Below, piece by piece: positions 4,278-6,254 of a DNA stretch of 6,254 bases. Location of the stretch: contig JAQUYR010000073.1 in the NCBI GenBank assembly GCA_028691715.1, forward strand, positions 1 to 6,254, written 5' to 3'. The first letter of the stretch is position 1; every line of letters starts with the position of its first letter. Source of the DNA: Bacilli bacterium (GTDB lineage Bacteria; Bacillota_I; Bacilli_A; ML615J-28; CAG-698). The notes below the pieces were generated by a model, which was not told the origin of the DNA, made no database searches, and worked only from the letters and a program-made list of their open reading frames with translations. A program made the position numbers and the translations under genes.

Positions 4278-6254
4278 TTAAATAAATAAATTATGGTTAG
4301 CTTCAGTTGTTTCACTTAGGTAAGTTGCAACTCCTGCTATTTCAATTCCATCAAGTAATTCTTCTTTTTTGATTCCCATAATATCCATACTCATTGCACA
4401 AGCGATTATTTTAATGCCTAAACTATTAGCATTAGTCATTAAAGTTTGAAGAGAATCAACGTTTTTCTTTTTCATGATGTATTTGATCATCTTAGGTCCC
4501 ATACCTAACATGTTCATGTTAGAGATTGGAAGTTTTTTAGTACCACGTGGCATCATCTTACCAAACATCTTTTCAATGAATGTTTTTTTAACTCTTGCTT
4601 TCTTAGATTTTCTTAAGATATTTAAGCCCCAGAATGTAAAGAATAAAGAAACTTTTTTACCCATAGAAGCAGCACCTGTTGCGATAATGAAAGCAGCAAT
4701 TGCTTTATCTAGGTCTTGGCTAAACACAACTATAGTTGTGTTTTCTTTATTAGATGATACAATTACATCTTTGTTTTCTTCTAAAGATACTGTGCCTTTT
4801 TGGACTTGAGCAGTAACAATGCCATCTTTTAGAGAAACATCTACTAAAGTGTTTTTAGTTTTATCAGCCCAAGCTTTGATGTCTTTCATAAATCCGGGGT
4901 CAGTTGCTTTGATTTCTAAGATATCACCATCTTTTAAGTTCTTTAAAGCTTTATAGACTTCAACGATAGGGCCAGGACATTGAAGTCCACAAGCATTAAC
5001 GTTTAAAGCGATTGTTTTATTTTCCATAGGTTTAGCCTCTTTTTCTTTTGTTGGATCTACTTTTAAGAAACCTGCATCATCTATTTCTTCATTTGAGATA
5101 TTTTCTTCATCGTATACATAACTATATGTTTTATAGCCACCTGATAAGTTATAAGCATCATATCCCATTTGTTTTAGGATTCTAGTAACAGAGTGACCTC
5201 TTACTCCTGATTGACAGAAAAGATAAATTGGTTTATCTTTTGGTAGTTTATCAAGAGATGATCTAATTTGACTAAAAGGAATGTTAATTGAAGTTGGTAT
5301 TGTACCAAGACTTACTTCAAGTTCTTCTCTTACATCAAGCAAGAAAGCTTTTTGTTTGATTAAGTCTTCTACTTCATGCCATTGGAATATTTTTACTTGA
5401 CCTCTATCAATATTTTCAATAACAAAGCCTAACATATTAACTGGGTCTTTGGCTGAAGAAAAAGGAGGAGCATAGGCTAGCTCAATGCTTTTCAAGCAAT
5501 GAGCTTTTACTTTAGCAAAAATTGCAGTTGCTAAAATATCGATTCTTTTATCAACACCCGCCATTCCTACACCTTGAGCACCGTAGATTTCTTCTGTTTC
5601 TGGATTATATAATATTTTTAGTGAAATGGTAGAACTTCCTGGGTAATATCCTGCATTAGATCCTGGGTGAATATGAACTGCATTATATTTTAGGTTTAAG
5701 GCTTTTAAAGTTTTTTCATTAATTCCAGTAGAAGCTGCAGTTAAGTCAAAGACTTTAACAGCAGAAGTACCAAGTGCACCTAAATATTTTTCTTGTTTAT
5801 CATAGATATTATCAGCTGCAATTCTACCTTGTTTATTAGCGGGACCAGCAAGAGGAATTAAATTGTTTTTTCTAGTAACAAAATCTTTTGTTTCCATAGC
5901 ATCGCCTATGGCATAAATTGTAGGGTCTGATGTTTGTAAGAATTCGTTTACTAAAATACCGTTTTTTTCACCTATGGCAAGACTTGCTGATTTTGCTAGA
6001 GAGTTTTCAGGTTTAACACCGATTGCTAAAACTGTCATTTCTGTGTTGATTACTTTACCATCAGCAAGTAGCACTTGTTTACCAGCATTTTCGAAAGCTT
6101 TAACGCCGTTATTTAAGATTAAGTTCACACCTTTATCTCTCATATGAATATGAACTATTTGAGCAAGTTCAAAGTCAAGTGGTGTCATTACTTGAGATGC
6201 CATCTCAACTAATGTTACTTTGATTCCTAAATGGCTTAGGTTTTCGGCCATTTC
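4278..6254 (-). CDS. CoA-disulfide/persulfide reductase fused to rhodanese, TusA and DsrE-like domains (5' end missing)
   Basis: The gene runs off the window; 658 C-terminal residues are visible, and about 150 N-terminal residues with the FAD-binding GxGxxG and redox cysteine are expected outside. Numbering from the internal Met at 6251: an NAD(P)/FAD oxidoreductase part with YAIGDAME (113-120); a dimerisation domain (about 157-270) with the CoA-disulfide-reductase signatures GYYPGSS (201-207) and YAPPFSSAKDPVN (260-272); a rhodanese domain (285-376) with loop CQSGVRGH and catalytic Cys346; a TusA domain (413-482) with CGLQCPGP and Cys425; and a DsrE-like domain (504-655) with FFTFWGLNILRK and Cys618. 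Such enzymes reduce CoA disulfides, CoA persulfide or polysulfide with NAD(P)H, and the fused domains can pass sulfane sulfur from cysteine to cysteine. The location is probably cytoplasmic. All visible active-site cysteines are kept, so the gene looks functional. It is convergent with the accessory genes and probably unrelated to them. Confidence 0.9.
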   Translation of the reverse strand, partial: EMAENLSHLGIKVTLVEMASQVMTPLDFELAQIVHIHMRDKGVNLILNNGVKAFENAGKQVLLADGKVINTEMTVLAIGVKPENSLAKSASLAIGEKNGILVNEFLQTSDPTIYAIGDAMETKDFVTRKNNLIPLAGPANKQGRIAADNIYDKQEKYLGALGTSAVKVFDLTAASTGINEKTLKALNLKYNAVHIHPGSNAGYYPGSSTISLKILYNPETEEIYGAQGVGMAGVDKRIDILATAIFAKVKAHCLKSIELAYAPPFSSAKDPVNMLGFVIENIDRGQVKIFQWHEVEDLIKQKAFLLDVREELEVSLGTIPTSINIPFSQIRSSLDKLPKDKPIYLFCQSGVRGHSVTRILKQMGYDAYNLSGGYKTYSYVYDEENISNEEIDDAGFLKVDPTKEKEAKPMENKTIALNVNACGLQCPGPIVEVYKALKNLKDGDILEIKATDPGFMKDIKAWADKTKNTLVDVSLKDGIVTAQVQKGTVSLEENKDVIVSSNKENTTIVVFSQDLDKAIAAFIIATGAASMGKKVSLFFTFWGLNILRKSKKARVKKTFIEKMFGKMMPRGTKKLPISNMNMLGMGPKMIKYIMKKKNVDSLQTLMTNANSLGIKIIACAMSMDIMGIKKEELLDGIEIAGVATYLSETTEANHNLFI

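Noticed and set aside
4474..4809. Rightward open frame of 111 codons
   Set aside because: It is the complement of the DsrE-like domain of the leftward enzyme; no ribosome site and no family resemblance.

Overview
The window is AT-rich, uses TTG as well as ATG starts, and has strong AGGAGG-type ribosome sites and T-rich terminators. Every Trp codon seen in the intact genes is TGG, and none of them contains an in-frame TGA. This fits a low-GC Gram-positive (Bacillota) or an Acholeplasma-like mollicute using the standard stop codons. A mycoplasma or spiroplasma that reads TGA as Trp is unlikely. The species cannot be fixed from this sequence alone.

Left edge (1 to about 300): the 5' end of a leftward transposase gene, probably ISL3 family, with its own promoter and ribosome site. 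It is followed by a three-armed inverted-repeat structure (191-257) and a rightward intrinsic terminator (269-298). These separate the insertion sequence from the next unit.

Middle (about 300 to 2925): a promoter with an operator-like repeat drives three rightward genes. They are a small HExxH metallopeptidase-like protein, a TIGR02391/Ymh protein carrying the RNxxAH motif of HEPN ribonucleases, and a DUF4238 protein. The mix resembles an accessory or defence-type cassette: a predicted RNase, a possible protease switch and an uncharacterised partner. No described system is recognised with this exact composition, and the joint function is inference.

Decay zone (2994 to about 4192): a 37-codon stump of a second DUF4238 gene runs directly into a GIY-YIG nuclease gene. 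That gene is read in one frame from 3100 to 4032 but is broken by TAG at 3376 and TGA at 3787. A further out-of-frame coding remnant follows. Gene loss by point mutation and deletion is visible here.

Right edge (4194 to 6254): convergent terminators close the accessory region. Beyond them lies the 3' part of a leftward gene for a multidomain sulfur-transfer enzyme: CoA-disulfide/persulfide reductase, rhodanese, TusA and DsrE-like domains in one chain. This looks like ordinary chromosomal metabolism, so the accessory block ends at about 4235.
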